Assembly (NCBI RefSeq): GCF_900182565.1 | Contig: NZ_FXTI01000013.1 | Coordinates: 12,402 to 76,401 of the forward strand | Direction of reading: 5' to 3' | Source of the DNA: Melghirimyces algeriensis | GTDB lineage: Bacteria > Bacillota > Bacilli > Thermoactinomycetales > DSM-45169 | Length of the DNA stretch: 64,000 nt | Shown here: in pieces, positions 55,571 through 63,747 of the stretch | Layout of the letters: each line of letters starts with the position of its first letter | Numbering within the stretch: position 1 is the stretch's first letter | Notes under the pieces: model-generated | Database searches by the model: none | What the model was told of the DNA's origin: nothing | The model's input: the letters and a program-made list of their open reading frames with translations, nothing else | Made by a program: the position numbers and the translations under genes

Positions 55571-56003
55571 GAATATCTCAACCTTTCTCCACATCAAAAT
55601 ACAACTTATATGGCTGGAACTATCCATCCAGAACCCTGCCCCATCGGCCCTCCCGTTCCTCAGAGAAACGGAGTCTGACCCATCCTCTACAAATAGAAAG
55701 CCGCAACTGACACAGTTTAACTTTTTACAAAAAAGGTCCAACTCCTCCGCGATCTCTTAATTTTTACATATCGATATGCAAACGCGTTCCATATTGATAA
55801 ATATAAGCCTTGGGCGCTTAGGTGTATTGCAACAAAGCTCAAAGGACTCTCCCACCGACCATACAACCGAATTACCAAATCTGTATAGAAACGTTTGGTT
55901 GATGTGGCTGTTGGGGATCTTCTCTGTAACTCAGCTATTGGTTTAATCCGGCTTTTTTTGTCGAAACTCAATAATAACCTGAAGAAAGTGGGGAGCTCTT
56001 GTT
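55571..56003. other. Gap of 433 bp with no supported gene
   Basis: Contains a minus-strand open frame (55717-55971) with basic and aromatic residues that vaguely recalls the C-terminus of a transposase, but without a start signal or an intact motif. The last 30 bp carry the ribosome site (GGGGAG) of the DUF421 gene. Confidence 0.4.
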
Positions 56004-56677
56004 ATGGTCCACTTTACTATCGAGTTGATCATCGGGTTTGTTGGTATTTTCCTTATCGTCAAAATCCTAGGTAAGACCCAAATTAGCCAAATTACCCCTT
56101 TCTTTTTCATTTCTGCTCTGGTGTTGGGGGAGTTGCTAGGCAATGCGGTTTATGAAAAAGATGTAGGCCTTTTGAATATATTGTATGCACTTGGACTATG
56201 GGGCTTTATGATGATTATTGTTGAAAAAATAAGTGATCGTTATCTCAAAACCAGAAAGTTTTTAGAGGGCAGTCCCTCCATCATCGTCCGAAATGGAATC
56301 CCAGACCGGAAAGAGATGAAAAAAACAAATTGAACCTGAACCAATTGCAAAGCCTTCTTCGGCAAAAAAACGTCTTTTCCATTCGGGAAGTAGCCTACGC
56401 CATTTTGGAAGCAGACGGAACATTAACGGTCCTTAAAAAATGGAACGACTCCCCTCCTACTCGGTCTGATCTGAAGCTTACGCCGCAGCCCGTTCATCTT
56501 CCAGTAACGTTGATCATTGATGGAAAAATTCAACGGGACAATCTCTCGGAAATCGGCTGGACGGAAGATCGGCTCCGTAAAGAACTGAAAACTTGGGGAG
56601 TACAGCAAGCTATAGAGGTGTTTTTTGCTGAATGGATGGAAAGAGATGGGCTGTATGTCATTCCGATGAAACCATGA
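56004..56677 (+). pseudogene. YetF/DUF421 membrane protein, frameshifted in an A7 tract
   Basis: Frame 1 (56004-56336, 109 codons) encodes the membrane half (LIVKILGKTQISQITPFFFISALVLGELLGNAVYEK), ending shortly after an A-run at 56319-56325. The next frame (56330-56677, 115 codons) carries the cytosolic half (VFSIREVAYAILEADGTLTVLKK; LIIDGKI). Adding one A restores a continuous protein of about 223 residues, the normal family size. Both halves are well preserved, so this is a recent mutation, a slippage-controlled gene or a sequencing error in a homopolymer. A normal start with GGGGAG is present. Confidence 0.85.
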
Positions 56678-57662
56678 AGCCAACACTGAACTCCCCACCA
56701 ATGGGGGACTTTTAAGCTTTCCTTTGTGAAATATTCCGAAATCCAAGTGAATATAAGAAGAACTATATATAGCGATGATTCCCACGGGCGCGTATGACCT
56801 ATATGGATCACGTGCTAACTACAGTATCTTTAAACGACCACTTGGAGAGCGTTTTTTTATATCTATTGAAAATAGTGGAAAGATAGGGCGCTATCCGCCA
56901 GTCAATGCCCATACATGTAACAGATGCCATTCCAATGCACACTCGCGCAAAAACCATAGGAATCCATGGGTAGAAAGACCATCCCCGCCAATCATCGAGT
57001 GCCACTTGGTATCATTCGGTTCCGTTGGCCTTTACCGGATTCTTGGCGAGCTCCATTGCAATAAGGCGGGTCCATTATGACTGCATTCAAAATTTCTCAC
57101 GGCAGGTTTGGCATTTGTTATAAACAAAAGTATTTTGTTTTATTAAACGGTGATTCCAATCTATTAAGTCCTCCCATGTGGGATGGGATAATTAAAGAGT
57201 TTCTAGGGTACAATTCGAAATGCCTTAAATAGGCTTCAATCAGAAAATATAATTGACATCCCCCCGGAGTGGTGCTTTCGTTCGATCTCCTTCCCTAAAA
57301 ACAAGAATCGGTTCACCCTCTTAAACTCCCAATGACTAAAGGGTTTGGTGTAAAAAACCGGATGTTTATTCGATAATGGAATCCCAAGGCCTTTCTACCC
57401 TTATAAGACATATCGAGCAACCTTCTATACGATATATAGTCTAAAGACACTAAAGGTAAGGAAACTCTTTTTGAATAGAGTCGAATCATCTTAAATGCTT
57501 CATTACATGAATTTACTTATAAAAAGGCTCGGTTACAGGACTTCTTTGCTAATGAAGAGAAAACATTTATTCGATGACAGACCAAAATATTAAAACCCCT
57601 CTTGCTAACGCCTAAATATGTTTAAGCAAAGAGGGTGTAATAAGCCAAGGTATATAGCTCTA
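56678..57662. other. About 1 kb AT-rich region with decayed remnants
   Basis: No intact gene. A minus-strand frame at 56808-57005, with a related frame behind a stop just upstream, reads like the end of a membrane protein (FYPWIPMVFARVCIGMAS). At about 57253-57285 the minus strand has GGGGGGATGTCAA, similar to IS200/IS605 right ends. A minus-strand terminator-like hairpin lies at 57595-57637 (ACACCCTCTT / AAGAGGGGT then TTTTAATATTTT). It looks like an eroded insertion zone. Confidence 0.45.
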
Positions 57663-57827
57663 TAGACATGAGTTTTCACAGATAGCCTGCTATTTTACAC
57701 AATCTTTAGTCTAGTCTACACTTCTACTACATGGTAAAATATTCATAGGCAAGAGAGGACGGAAAAGCCTCACCGCCTGGGCCGAGTTTACGGCAAAGGG
57801 GGTGAGGCGTATGGAATGGTTACATGC
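57663..57827 (+). repeat. 165-bp repeat, copy 1: promoter, SD-masking hairpin and start of a small peptide gene
   Basis: Nearly identical to 63133-63296 (three differences seen). Contains a candidate -10 TAAAAT, then a 5'UTR in which GCCTCACC (57767-57774) pairs perfectly with GGTGAGGC (57801-57808). This sequesters the ribosome site GGGGGTGAGG directly before ATG 57811. Such SD sequestration is typical of type I toxin mRNAs. Confidence 0.85.
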
Positions 57828-57903
57828 CATTGCGGCAATTGTCGTCGCACTTGTGACCATTGCTCGCTTCTTCCTAGAGTGGCATGATCGCCGCCAGGGA
57901 TAA
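57811..57903 (+). CDS. 30-residue membrane peptide, candidate type I toxin (copy 1)
   Basis: Starts MEWLHAIAAI, continues as one hydrophobic segment, and ends in a charged tail (EWHDRRQG). Too short for usual gene callers. It shares its first residues and its entire 5' control region with the 63280 gene but has diverged afterwards, as expected for two retained coding copies rather than random repeats. The downstream sequence does not match the antisense region of copy 2, so this copy may lack its own antitoxin RNA or be regulated in trans by the other. Confidence 0.65.
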   Translation: MEWLHAIAAIVVALVTIARFFLEWHDRRQG

Positions 57904-58525
57904 GTAGCTTGTCCCGTGCTAACTACAGTAGCTTTAAACGATCACTTAGAGGGCTTGATTCTACATCCATTGAAAATACTGAGGTTACAGAGTCAATTTC
58001 GAGCACCTTATTTTTTATGCCAAAACGGGCATTAAAGTCACCTGAAAAATACCACAGAAAAAAGGGTGATCCTATTGAAATCAAGGGTTTCGAGCAACTC
58101 AGGAGTTTTTTGTCATCTGGAGGCGCTCGTATCCTAGAAAGACATATAACAAGAAGATCCTGCCAGCTGGACAAGATCTTCTTGATCTAAGTGATCTTAA
58201 AGCTATGTAATCCTGTGGGTGGATGAATTTTTGTCCATCCATAGCACACACACAGTATTCTTTGCCCTATAGGCCTCATTTATACTATCATTCTCTATAA
58301 ATTTAGTCAATAATTTTACCAGGGTTATTCTGTTCAAATTATTCAGTCTTCCTCCCTGATTTTCCCCACCTCTCCCGGAATGCTATCTTCAATCCATTTT
58401 CCACCTCCACTCTAGAATAAAAAAAGGGTGAGATAGGCAATGCACACCTCCCCCTTAATGGTTAACCTGCTTTTCTTTCTTCCTCTAGCTTCTTTAGTAC
58501 TATTTTCGCTACTTTTTCCGTACAG
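57904..58525. other. About 620 bp with no supported gene
   Basis: Contains the second ~60-bp repeat copy (57915-57973) and AT-rich sequence. Short frames here (e.g. 57909-58190) lack ribosome sites and recognisable motifs. Nothing else seen. Confidence 0.4.
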
Positions 58526-59579
58526 TTAGCTACTTTTCAATTCCTTTATTTCTGGAAGCTGTCCTTCCTCTCTCCATATGCGACGAGCAACTTCCTCGGT
58601 ATGCTCTTTTTTTTATTCAGCCGCTACACTTTTTGCTGGACTTTCTGTGCACTTAGCTTCCTGTATCAACCGCTTTCTTCCTGGAGGCTCCCCTTCTTTT
58701 TTCCAAATACGAAGGCCAATATCCCTGACCCGTTTCTTTTCTAGTCGTTTTTCCGAGAGAGTGGTAGGGTTATTATTTTTCTTTTTCTCCACTTTTTGTT
58801 CGTTTTCCGTTTCCACCTCTGTACCCATGCTCTCAATTTGGTTATCGGTCTGTATGTTGCTCACCTGAGCTATTTCCACTTTCTTTTTTTGTACATCTTG
58901 CACGGTTACTTCTTGTGAAACTCCCTCCTGGAGAATTGGTTCATTACATTTCTTAGTTGCTTCCTCTATGGGTTGTTCACTGCTTGTTAAGGAAATTTCC
59001 TCTTGGGCTGGCTGTAACTCGTCTGGCTGAGTGTTTTCTTTCTGGATTGGTTGCTCCCCATTTGCCTGACTGCTGCCTACCTCGTCTGTTTTTTGGATTC
59101 CAGAGGAGCTGAACAGTGTTCGGTTCACCACCATCCAGAAAAGTAGCAATTCAATCGAAACAAGTGCTGTAGGAGTCGACAGTCCGGATATGAGTGATTC
59201 CCATCCCAGAGGTGATATCTCCCCCCCATTGGCCGGTAACCAACGAGATCCATTGGTCGCCCATTGACGCCCGAACATTTGCCCATCCTGTCATAGCTAA
59301 GCCAAAGACAAAGCAAAACCATACTCGTAAGCCAATATCGACTCTTTTCATTATCCCTATAGATACAACGATGTTAGCTAGCGCAAAAACGGTGTCAAAA
59401 GCGATCACCGCAACATGGGCAAACCACTTCGGAAAATGCCCAACCTGAGAGAAAAGCTCCCAAGCGTGGAAGTATGATATGGCCATGTTACACCCGAAAA
59501 CAATGTAAGCTCCTACTACAACTAGATGATAGAGCTGGACTTTTTGGTACCATCGGGTTGGACGGTCTGCGGTCTTCAT
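58526..59579 (-). pseudogene. DUF2637/Spd-like plasmid membrane protein, broken by a frameshift and an internal stop
   Basis: ATG 59579 with GGAGGATG upstream starts a multi-TM protein (HVAVIAFDTVFALANIVVS, RVWFCFVFGLAMTGWANVRAS). The frame is lost at a G7 run (C7 at 59220-59226); removing one G joins it to the next frame (ISPLGWESLISGLSTPTALVS). That frame continues with a Glu/Gln-rich linker and the motif RDIGLRIWKKEGEPPGRKRL. A TAA at 58613-58615 in an A8 run is followed, in the same frame, by a second copy-like motif (EVARRIWREEGQLPEIKEL) up to 58526. The TM core plus EG-PGR-type tail matches DUF2637 proteins associated with plasmid spread in Gram-positive bacteria. Confidence 0.7.
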
Positions 59580-59706
59580 TTTTTCCCCATCCTCCTTATG
59601 CCGTATTCTTTTCCAGCGATAAACAGCAAGAACATAAGGTTGTCTTTTTGGTCCGCTTGCCTTGTGGAGCATTGGCAGTACCTGTGCTGGATTGCTCTCT
59701 TGATTA

Positions 59707-59782
59707 CCTTATGTTATCATATTAACATGTTAACATAAGGATTGCAAGGGTTTAGATTAAAAAGTCTACATGTTAACATGTT
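59707..59782. promoter_or_regulatory. Palindromic operators in the divergent RHH/DUF2637 promoter region
   Basis: CCTTATGTTA (59707-59716) and TAACATAAGG (59731-59740) form a 10-bp inverted repeat around an inner TTAACATGTTAA. A second CATGTTAACATG palindrome is at 59769-59780, just before the ribosome site of the RHH gene. A TTGCAA (-35-like) at 59742-59747 lies between them. Repeated TGTTAACA half-sites suit autoregulation by the small RHH protein. Confidence 0.7.
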
Positions 59783-59798
59783 TTAAGGAGGGATACAG

Positions 59799-59963
59799 AT
59801 GAGTAAACGTGTCATGATTGGTATACGAGTGGATGAAGAGGTTAAGCGAGATTTCATGAAATGGTGTATCGATAACGGAACCAGTATCCAACAAGAACTG
59901 GAAAGCCATATTTTGAACAGAGTTGGTGAAAATCTAAAAGAAGATTCACCGCATAAGAAATAA
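59799..59963 (+). CDS. Small ribbon-helix-helix type DNA-binding protein
   Basis: 54 residues; ATG 59799 preceded by AAGGAGG. An N-terminal beta-strand (RVMIGIRVDEEVKRDF) followed by two helices (KWCIDNGTSIQQELESHIL) matches the CopG/Arc layout. It sits between palindromic operators and a strong terminator, divergent from the DUF2637 gene. A plasmid copy-control, partition or transfer-gene repressor is the likely role. Too short for most gene lists, but start, ribosome site, operators and terminator all agree. Confidence 0.78.
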   Translation: MSKRVMIGIRVDEEVKRDFMKWCIDNGTSIQQELESHILNRVGENLKEDSPHKK

Positions 59964-59974
59964 AGATGAACATG

Positions 59975-60012
59975 AAAACAGCCTGTTAAGGGAAACCTGA
60001 CAGGCTGTTTTA
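59975..60012 (+). terminator. Terminator of the RHH gene
   Basis: AAAACAGCCTG pairs with CAGGCTGTTTT around a TAAGGGAAACCTGA loop. A strong stem with a T-rich end. Confidence 0.85.
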
Positions 60013-60148
60013 CCTTTAACTTTGCAATTTCACTTCATTCCAGTGGAGCGTGATGAGTGAGTCGAGTGAATGAAATGAGGGAGACGAAGGAAAGAAGGGC
60101 TCCTAAAAGAGCCGTCTTCATTAGAATAAACGCATGTTTTCTTAATTT

Positions 60149-60223
60149 AAGAAGCCGGAAGTGATTCGCAGGGAAGCCCGTCCTTGTCAGGGTCTAATCG
60201 ATACGGTTGCCGTATGGCTTCTT
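60149..60223. other. Compact structured element of unknown function
   Basis: An 8-bp outer stem AAGAAGCC (60149-60156) / GGCTTCTT (60216-60223) encloses a perfect ATACGG-TTG-CCGTAT hairpin (60201-60215) and a weaker CCC...GGG stem. It lacks the T-loop and anticodon geometry of a tRNA. In a plasmid-like neighbourhood it could be an origin, transfer site or small RNA. Confidence 0.4.
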
Positions 60224-60241
60224 TAATTCAACCTTTGAGGC

Positions 60242-60283
60242 AACAAAACAACCCCATCTTTTTTAACGGGGTTGTTTTGTTCG
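60242..60283. terminator. Bidirectional terminator
   Basis: A perfect 14-bp inverted repeat AACAAAACAACCCC / GGGGTTGTTTTGTT around an AT-rich loop. It ends the minus-strand gene pair at 60308-61105 and blocks transcription from the left. Confidence 0.85.
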
Positions 60284-60307
60284 CCCTAATTATGTAGGAT
60301 TTTGAAT

Positions 60308-60544
60308 CTATTTATCTCCTTTTTTGCTATTTATCTCTTGTTCTACTTTCTGGACGGCTTTCATTTGGGTAACCCAGAAAATACTTACCAACATATAGTA
60401 AATCCCTACAATCCCTAAAGCTTCATTTATATTCTCCCATAAAGGCTTTGACAGAACAAAATGTCCCCAAAGAGTAAACACAGCAACAAACAGGTAAGGC
60501 ATTACTATATGAGTCATTACAAATAAACGTTTATTAATATTCAT
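60308..60544 (-). CDS. Small two-TM membrane protein, candidate immunity protein
   Basis: 78 residues, ATG 60544 with AGGATGATG upstream, 12 bp after the stop of the secreted protein gene. Two hydrophobic segments (about 8-30 and 42-62) and a Lys/Glu-rich tail. No family recognised. Tight coupling to a secreted two-Cys hydrophobic protein suggests an immunity or partner role, by analogy with bacteriocin and SdpC/SdpI-like pairs; sequence similarity to those was not seen. Confidence 0.65.
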   Translation of the reverse strand: MNINKRLFVMTHIVMPYLFVAVFTLWGHFVLSKPLWENINEALGIVGIYYMLVSIFWVTQMKAVQKVEQEINSKKGDK

Positions 60545-60556
60545 AGTTTCATCATC

Positions 60557-61105
60557 CTATTTCAAGCTACATTTACTACCATAATAAATGAGAGTAGCTG
60601 CTAACCCCGCAGCATTTGAACCTACAATGAACCTCGCCAATAATTTAGCTGCTTCGTGGTAAGCTTTTTTCTTAAGATATGCATAAAATCCTCCTTCAAT
60701 TGCCGCAGTAATAATCCCTACACCAAAATTATCTGCTAAAGCCTCTATCACACATTTCGCCCACACATTATCTGCAGGGCGACCTGGTATTTTTATGAAT
60801 TGAGGTTTAGTTTTCATTGAATTTACTGTTAAGGATTTATCTACTGTTAAGGATTTTAGTTCATTTGCAAATTTAGTTCCAAATCTATTTTCTATTTTAT
60901 CAAAATCATATGTTCGCTCTCCATTTTTTACTACTAATGCTTCTTCCACTAAAAATTCAATCTGATCAGCTAATACTTGTATTTTTTGCTCATTTGTAAT
61001 TTTTGAATTACTTGCAAAGGCTTGCTTCGGAAAGCCAAAAGAAATAAAAATAGCAAGCGTTAACATATAAATAATAGTACATTTTACTGTTTTGTTTATT
61101 ACCAT
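60557..61105 (-). CDS. Secreted protein with hydrophobic two-Cys C-terminus, candidate bacteriocin/toxin
   Basis: 182 residues from ATG 61105, with AAGGGGTG 9 nt upstream. A signal peptide of about 31 residues ends in KQAFA/SNS. A charged middle region (40-105) is followed by a hydrophobic, Gly/Ala-rich C-terminal domain framed by Cys118 (WAKCVIEAL) and Cys179 (SKCSLK), which could form a disulfide. The layout resembles cannibalism or bacteriocin precursors such as SdpC, but no clear sequence match was recognised. Followed directly by the small membrane protein gene and a terminator. Confidence 0.65.
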   Translation of the reverse strand: MVINKTVKCTIIYMLTLAIFISFGFPKQAFASNSKITNEQKIQVLADQIEFLVEEALVVKNGERTYDFDKIENRFGTKFANELKSLTVDKSLTVNSMKTKPQFIKIPGRPADNVWAKCVIEALADNFGVGIITAAIEGGFYAYLKKKAYHEAAKLLARFIVGSNAAGLAATLIYYGSKCSLK

Positions 61106-61527
61106 TAATACAAACACCCCTTATATTAATTGATAAAACACGAAATAGACAGATAGTCAGATTTGTCTCTAATAAATTTAATATTACCCCTTTCAAAAAT
61201 TTTTTATCTAATTAAGATGATACATGTCATTGAACAAAATGTAAATAGTATATATATATTTAGTTGATTACATGTAATTTCCGAATTTATTTATCCGTTT
61301 TTCTTTTCCCCCTAGCTTTTACCTCCCCATGACCTTCTAAGCTCTGGTTTTGTTTCAAAGCCGTTCACTGGAGTGCTACTTCCGGTCCCGCGAGTGGCGG
61401 GTTGATACGAGCAGAGCGTGATGAGTGAGTCGAGTGAATAAAATGAAGGAGATGAATGAAGGAAGGGCTCCGAGAGTATCAAGTCGGGAACCGACGGGTT
61501 TTATTTTTCTATTATAATGAAAGGGAT
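61106..61527. other. Gap of 422 bp between plasmid-type genes
   Basis: Holds an AT-rich promoter-like stretch upstream of the secreted protein (61120-61300), the second copy of the 58-bp repeat (61414-61471) and a terminator-like TCGGGAACCGA stem followed by TTTTATTTTTC near 61483-61510. No gene seen. Confidence 0.5.
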
Positions 61528-62229
61528 TCAGGTGATTTTGGATTCAAAGTTGCTTAGGGTATCATTTAGGGTGTTGTTTGGGGTATTTGACAGAATGTTC
61601 TGTTCCTCTCCAATCAGGCAAAAATGCATCTCAGGGAAAAAGAAATTTCCTTTAGCCCGCTTCGCTTTTTCTTGAATACTCTTGACTCTCTCTGATCGTT
61701 TCACTTTCTCCCAACACTTTTGGATGTTTTCAATTCGACTTGGACTCGCAGCGACCCATATGATTGGGTCTTTGTTTTGGATGGGTCCCAAAGTCTCAAT
61801 GTATTGAACCAACTTATCTTCAATGGTCGTCCCCCTCTTGGAAGGGTCTTTCTTCTTTTCGTCATTTTCGATTGTTTTCGTACTGTTATCAAACTCCAAC
61901 CAAGATGCTCTTTCACGGATTTGGATGCAAGCATCCGGATATGCCAATTTGTTCTGTCGTTCCTGACGCTCCTTCTCTTTTCCCTCCCCATACGTTTTCT
62001 TCAGTATGGGTCTCCAAGGAGCCAACAGAATATAAGCTGTTTCCCCTTGGTTCCACCAATTCAGGTATTCCAGAACTCTCATACGTGCCAGATGTTGTTT
62101 ATTTTCTGGGAGCTTTTCCATCTCTTCCGCTGTTAATCGACGAAGGGTTCTTACCAGAATATCATTTACCCCATAATAGTGTGTTCGCTGCACTCCAAAC
62201 AGCCGCTTGTATTGGATCGGATAACCCAT
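61528..62229 (-). CDS. Replication-relaxation family protein (plasmid/integrative element), possibly N-terminally truncated
   Basis: 233 residues from ATG 62229, without a good ribosome site. The central part matches the Replic_Relax pattern: YPDACIQI, SWLEFDNSTKTIE, a DKLVQYIET helix, PIIWVAASPSRIENIQ. Such proteins occur on Gram-positive plasmids and integrative elements near replication or transfer genes. Usual members carry an N-terminal winged helix that is absent here, and another frame upstream (V-KKQPWVIRSN) suggests the 5' end has been lost or shifted. The C-terminus (SNTPNNTLNDTLSNFES) is low complexity. Confidence 0.7.
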   Translation of the reverse strand: MGYPIQYKRLFGVQRTHYYGVNDILVRTLRRLTAEEMEKLPENKQHLARMRVLEYLNWWNQGETAYILLAPWRPILKKTYGEGKEKERQERQNKLAYPDACIQIRERASWLEFDNSTKTIENDEKKKDPSKRGTTIEDKLVQYIETLGPIQNKDPIIWVAASPSRIENIQKCWEKVKRSERVKSIQEKAKRAKGNFFFPEMHFCLIGEEQNILSNTPNNTLNDTLSNFESKIT

Positions 62230-62339
62230 GGTTGTTTTTTCACTAGCTTCACTCTTTCTTCTCCCTTCTTTTCGAGTTAATTTGATATGATAGGTTTAAC
62301 CAACCGATATCTCGTGAATGGTTCTGTTTTGTTCCGTTA

Positions 62340-62715
62340 TGTCACAATTGTTTTCAAAAAAACTCGCATCAAAACTAACATTAAGTGTTTTTGCTATGTT
62401 AACCATCTGTTTTAGATTTGGATTCCTAACACCTCAGCTAAGTACGAAAAAAGCAAACGTGAACCAGACTATGTGACTTTAAAAAAAATAGCTGACTACT
62501 TTGATGTTAGTGTAGACTATATTTTAGGTCACAAGGTATCCAATATTGAGGCCGAAGAAAAATTTGATCTTAAAGAGTTTTTAGAGAAAAACGAAACTGC
62601 CCACTGGGGCGGAGTCCCTTTAAATGATGAACTAAGAGAATATTTCTCTGACCTTTTAGAAACCGTCATAAAGCGAGAAGAAGCCAAAAAAAATCAAGGT
62701 CAGACCCTTGATTAG
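62340..62715 (+). pseudogene. XRE-family repressor remnant
   Basis: The frame ending at 62715 carries the second half of an XRE helix-turn-helix (SAKYEKSKREPDYVTLKKIA compressed, DYFDVSVDYILGHK) and a C-terminal acidic segment (FDLKEFLEKNETAHWGGVPLNDELREYFSDLLETV). The first half (recognition helix and start) is missing or out of frame: an ATG at 62340 opens a different frame (MSQLFSKKLASKL) that ends early. Probably an inactivated element repressor; the GTG at 62473 could still express a DNA-binding-dead fragment. Confidence 0.75.
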
Positions 62716-62719
62716 ATTG

Positions 62720-63025
62720 CTATATCTGCAACCTGTGTTTTATTTTTCGCAAACACGCTCTATACTCTTGCGTGGTTATCTTTCCAGAAGCATAAAGTTT
62801 TTTACAGAATGTTTTCATATCATACCCTCTATGTTGAAATCCAACCGCTTGTGATGTTTGTAGTATCAAAATTTCCAAATTTGTGTTTGTATCATTCTTT
62901 TCTTTGGTAATACTATATGTACTACCAAAGAAACTAGATGGAATGGATGAAATACTGTATTTACTTCTTTTTTTTGTATAACCATCCGTAACCACCGGAT
63001 GGTTATATAATTTACTTAAATACAT
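62720..63025 (-). CDS. Hypothetical protein, 101 residues
   Basis: ATG 63025 with AAGGGG only 2-3 nt upstream (tight spacing). Composition is Ser/Thr/Lys-rich in the first half; the end (MKTFCKKLYASGKITTQEYRACL compressed) has the feel of a SHOCT-like short helical tail (gene product segment with LYASGKIT-EYR). No family assigned. It converges with the XRE remnant, almost abutting it. Confidence 0.45.
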   Translation of the reverse strand: MYLSKLYNHPVVTDGYTKKRSKYSISSIPSSFFGSTYSITKEKNDTNTNLEILILQTSQAVGFQHRGYDMKTFCKKLYASGKITTQEYRACLRKIKHRLQI

Positions 63026-63132
63026 TTCCCCTTAATCAGAACAAATGTTCGTATTTAATTTTAACCGTTTATATCCGTTTATATCTTTCTTTGCAAGTTC
63101 ATTCAAAAATACAAATAAACTTTTTAAACCTT

Positions 63133-63296
63133 TAGACATGAGTTTTCACAGATAGCCTGCTATTTTAACAATCTTTAGTCTAGTCTATACTTCTACTACA
63201 TGGTAAAATATTCATAGGCAAGAGAGGACGGAAAAGCCTCACCGCCTGGGCCGAGTTTACGGCAAAGGGGGTGAGGCGTATGGAATGGCTACATGC
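63133..63296 (+). repeat. 165-bp repeat, copy 2
   Basis: Matches 57663-57827 except for one deleted base and two substitutions. Carries the same promoter and the same SD-masking stem (GCCTCACC 63236-63243 / GGTGAGGC 63270-63277). The two copies are in direct orientation and bracket about 5.3 kb of plasmid-type genes. Confidence 0.85.
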
Positions 63297-63387
63297 TTTA
63301 GCAGCGGTGACCACCGCTCTCATAGCCGTTGCACGCTTCTTCCGAGATGGACGGGATCACCGTTCAAAACGGAAAAAGCGACGTTGA
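63280..63387 (+). CDS. 35-residue membrane peptide, candidate type I toxin (copy 2)
   Basis: Begins MEWLHALAAV, has one hydrophobic segment and a very basic end (SKRKKRR). The ribosome site GGGGGTGAGG is buried in the 5' hairpin. A convergent antisense RNA (63409-63490) would overlap its 3' UTR, the arrangement of TxpA/RatA and BsrG/SR4 pairs in Bacillus. No sequence family is asserted; the call rests on size, topology and RNA layout. Confidence 0.7.
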   Translation: MEWLHALAAVTTALIAVARFFRDGRDHRSKRKKRR

Positions 63388-63408
63388 CCCTCTGACTTGG
63401 GCTAGCCA

Positions 63409-63490
63409 AATTAAAAGCCGTAAGTAAAGCGTCACCTTTACCTACGGCTACAGGCCCACGGTGGGGCAACCCTTACGACGTTCTCTCTTG
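63409..63490 (-). ncRNA. Candidate antisense antitoxin RNA with promoter and terminator
   Basis: On the minus strand TTGCAT (63520-63525), an 18-nt spacer and TATAAT (63496-63501) predict a start near 63490. The stem GCCGTAGGTAAAG / CTTTACTTACGGC (63417-63448) followed by TTTTAATT ends the RNA near 63409. The ~80-nt product runs toward the toxin gene and would pair with its 3' untranslated region. Confidence 0.65.
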
Positions 63491-63584
63491 CCTTTATTAT
63501 ATACGTTTCATACGAGGATATGCAACTTAAAAGCTTACAGGTGACAAACCATTATAACTTTTATATATCTTTGCGAGCGAGAAA

Positions 63585-63664
63585 ACCCCTAGCTTTAGCT
63601 ATGGGGATGAAAGCGAGCGTCAGGCGAGGGAGGGGTGTTTTTTTACCCCTCTCGCAAGCCTGAC
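63585..63664. repeat. Hairpins at the left end of an IS200/IS605 element
   Basis: 63585-63607 forms CCCCTAGC-TTTA-GCTATGGGG, a hairpin typical of IS200/IS605 ends. 63619-63664 forms a larger stem (GTCAGGC...GCCTGAC outside, GAGGGGT/ACCCCTC inside) with a T7 loop that could also stop transcription. Both lie upstream of the TnpA gene. Confidence 0.6.
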
Positions 63665-63747
63665 CCTCTTTTGCTCTCTTTTTTTACACCTGTTTAATTA
63701 GATATATTGAATCTATATAATATTCGTTGTAAAATTGGCAATAGGTG

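Larger units (their letters stand above)
56811..57973. repeat. Diverged ~60-bp direct repeat (56811-56870 and 57915-57973)
   Basis: Both copies begin CGTGCTAACTACAGTA and continue CTTTAAACG-CACTT-GAG...CATTGAAAATA with scattered differences. The second copy starts 12 bp after the first small-peptide gene. It is probably a leftover of a repeated element. Confidence 0.6.
60046..61471 (+). repeat. 58-bp direct repeat (60046-60103 and 61414-61471)
   Basis: Both copies share GAGCGTGATGAGTGAGTCGA followed by GTGAAT-AAATGA-GGAGA-GAA and end in AAGGGCTCC; about five mismatches in 58. They flank the secreted-protein/membrane-protein gene pair in the same orientation. Function unknown; could be plasmid iteron-like or transposon-derived. 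Confidence 0.75.

Noticed and set aside
55717..55971. Minus-strand frame recalling an IS4-type transposase C-terminus
   Set aside because: Similarity is impressionistic; no catalytic motif or start.
56808..57005. 65-codon minus-strand membrane-like frame
   Set aside because: No start signal, an interrupted related frame upstream and a repeated 3' end point to a remnant rather than a gene.
60149..60223. tRNA-like cloverleaf
   Set aside because: Outer stem and one hairpin only; no T-loop GTTC, no anticodon arm geometry.
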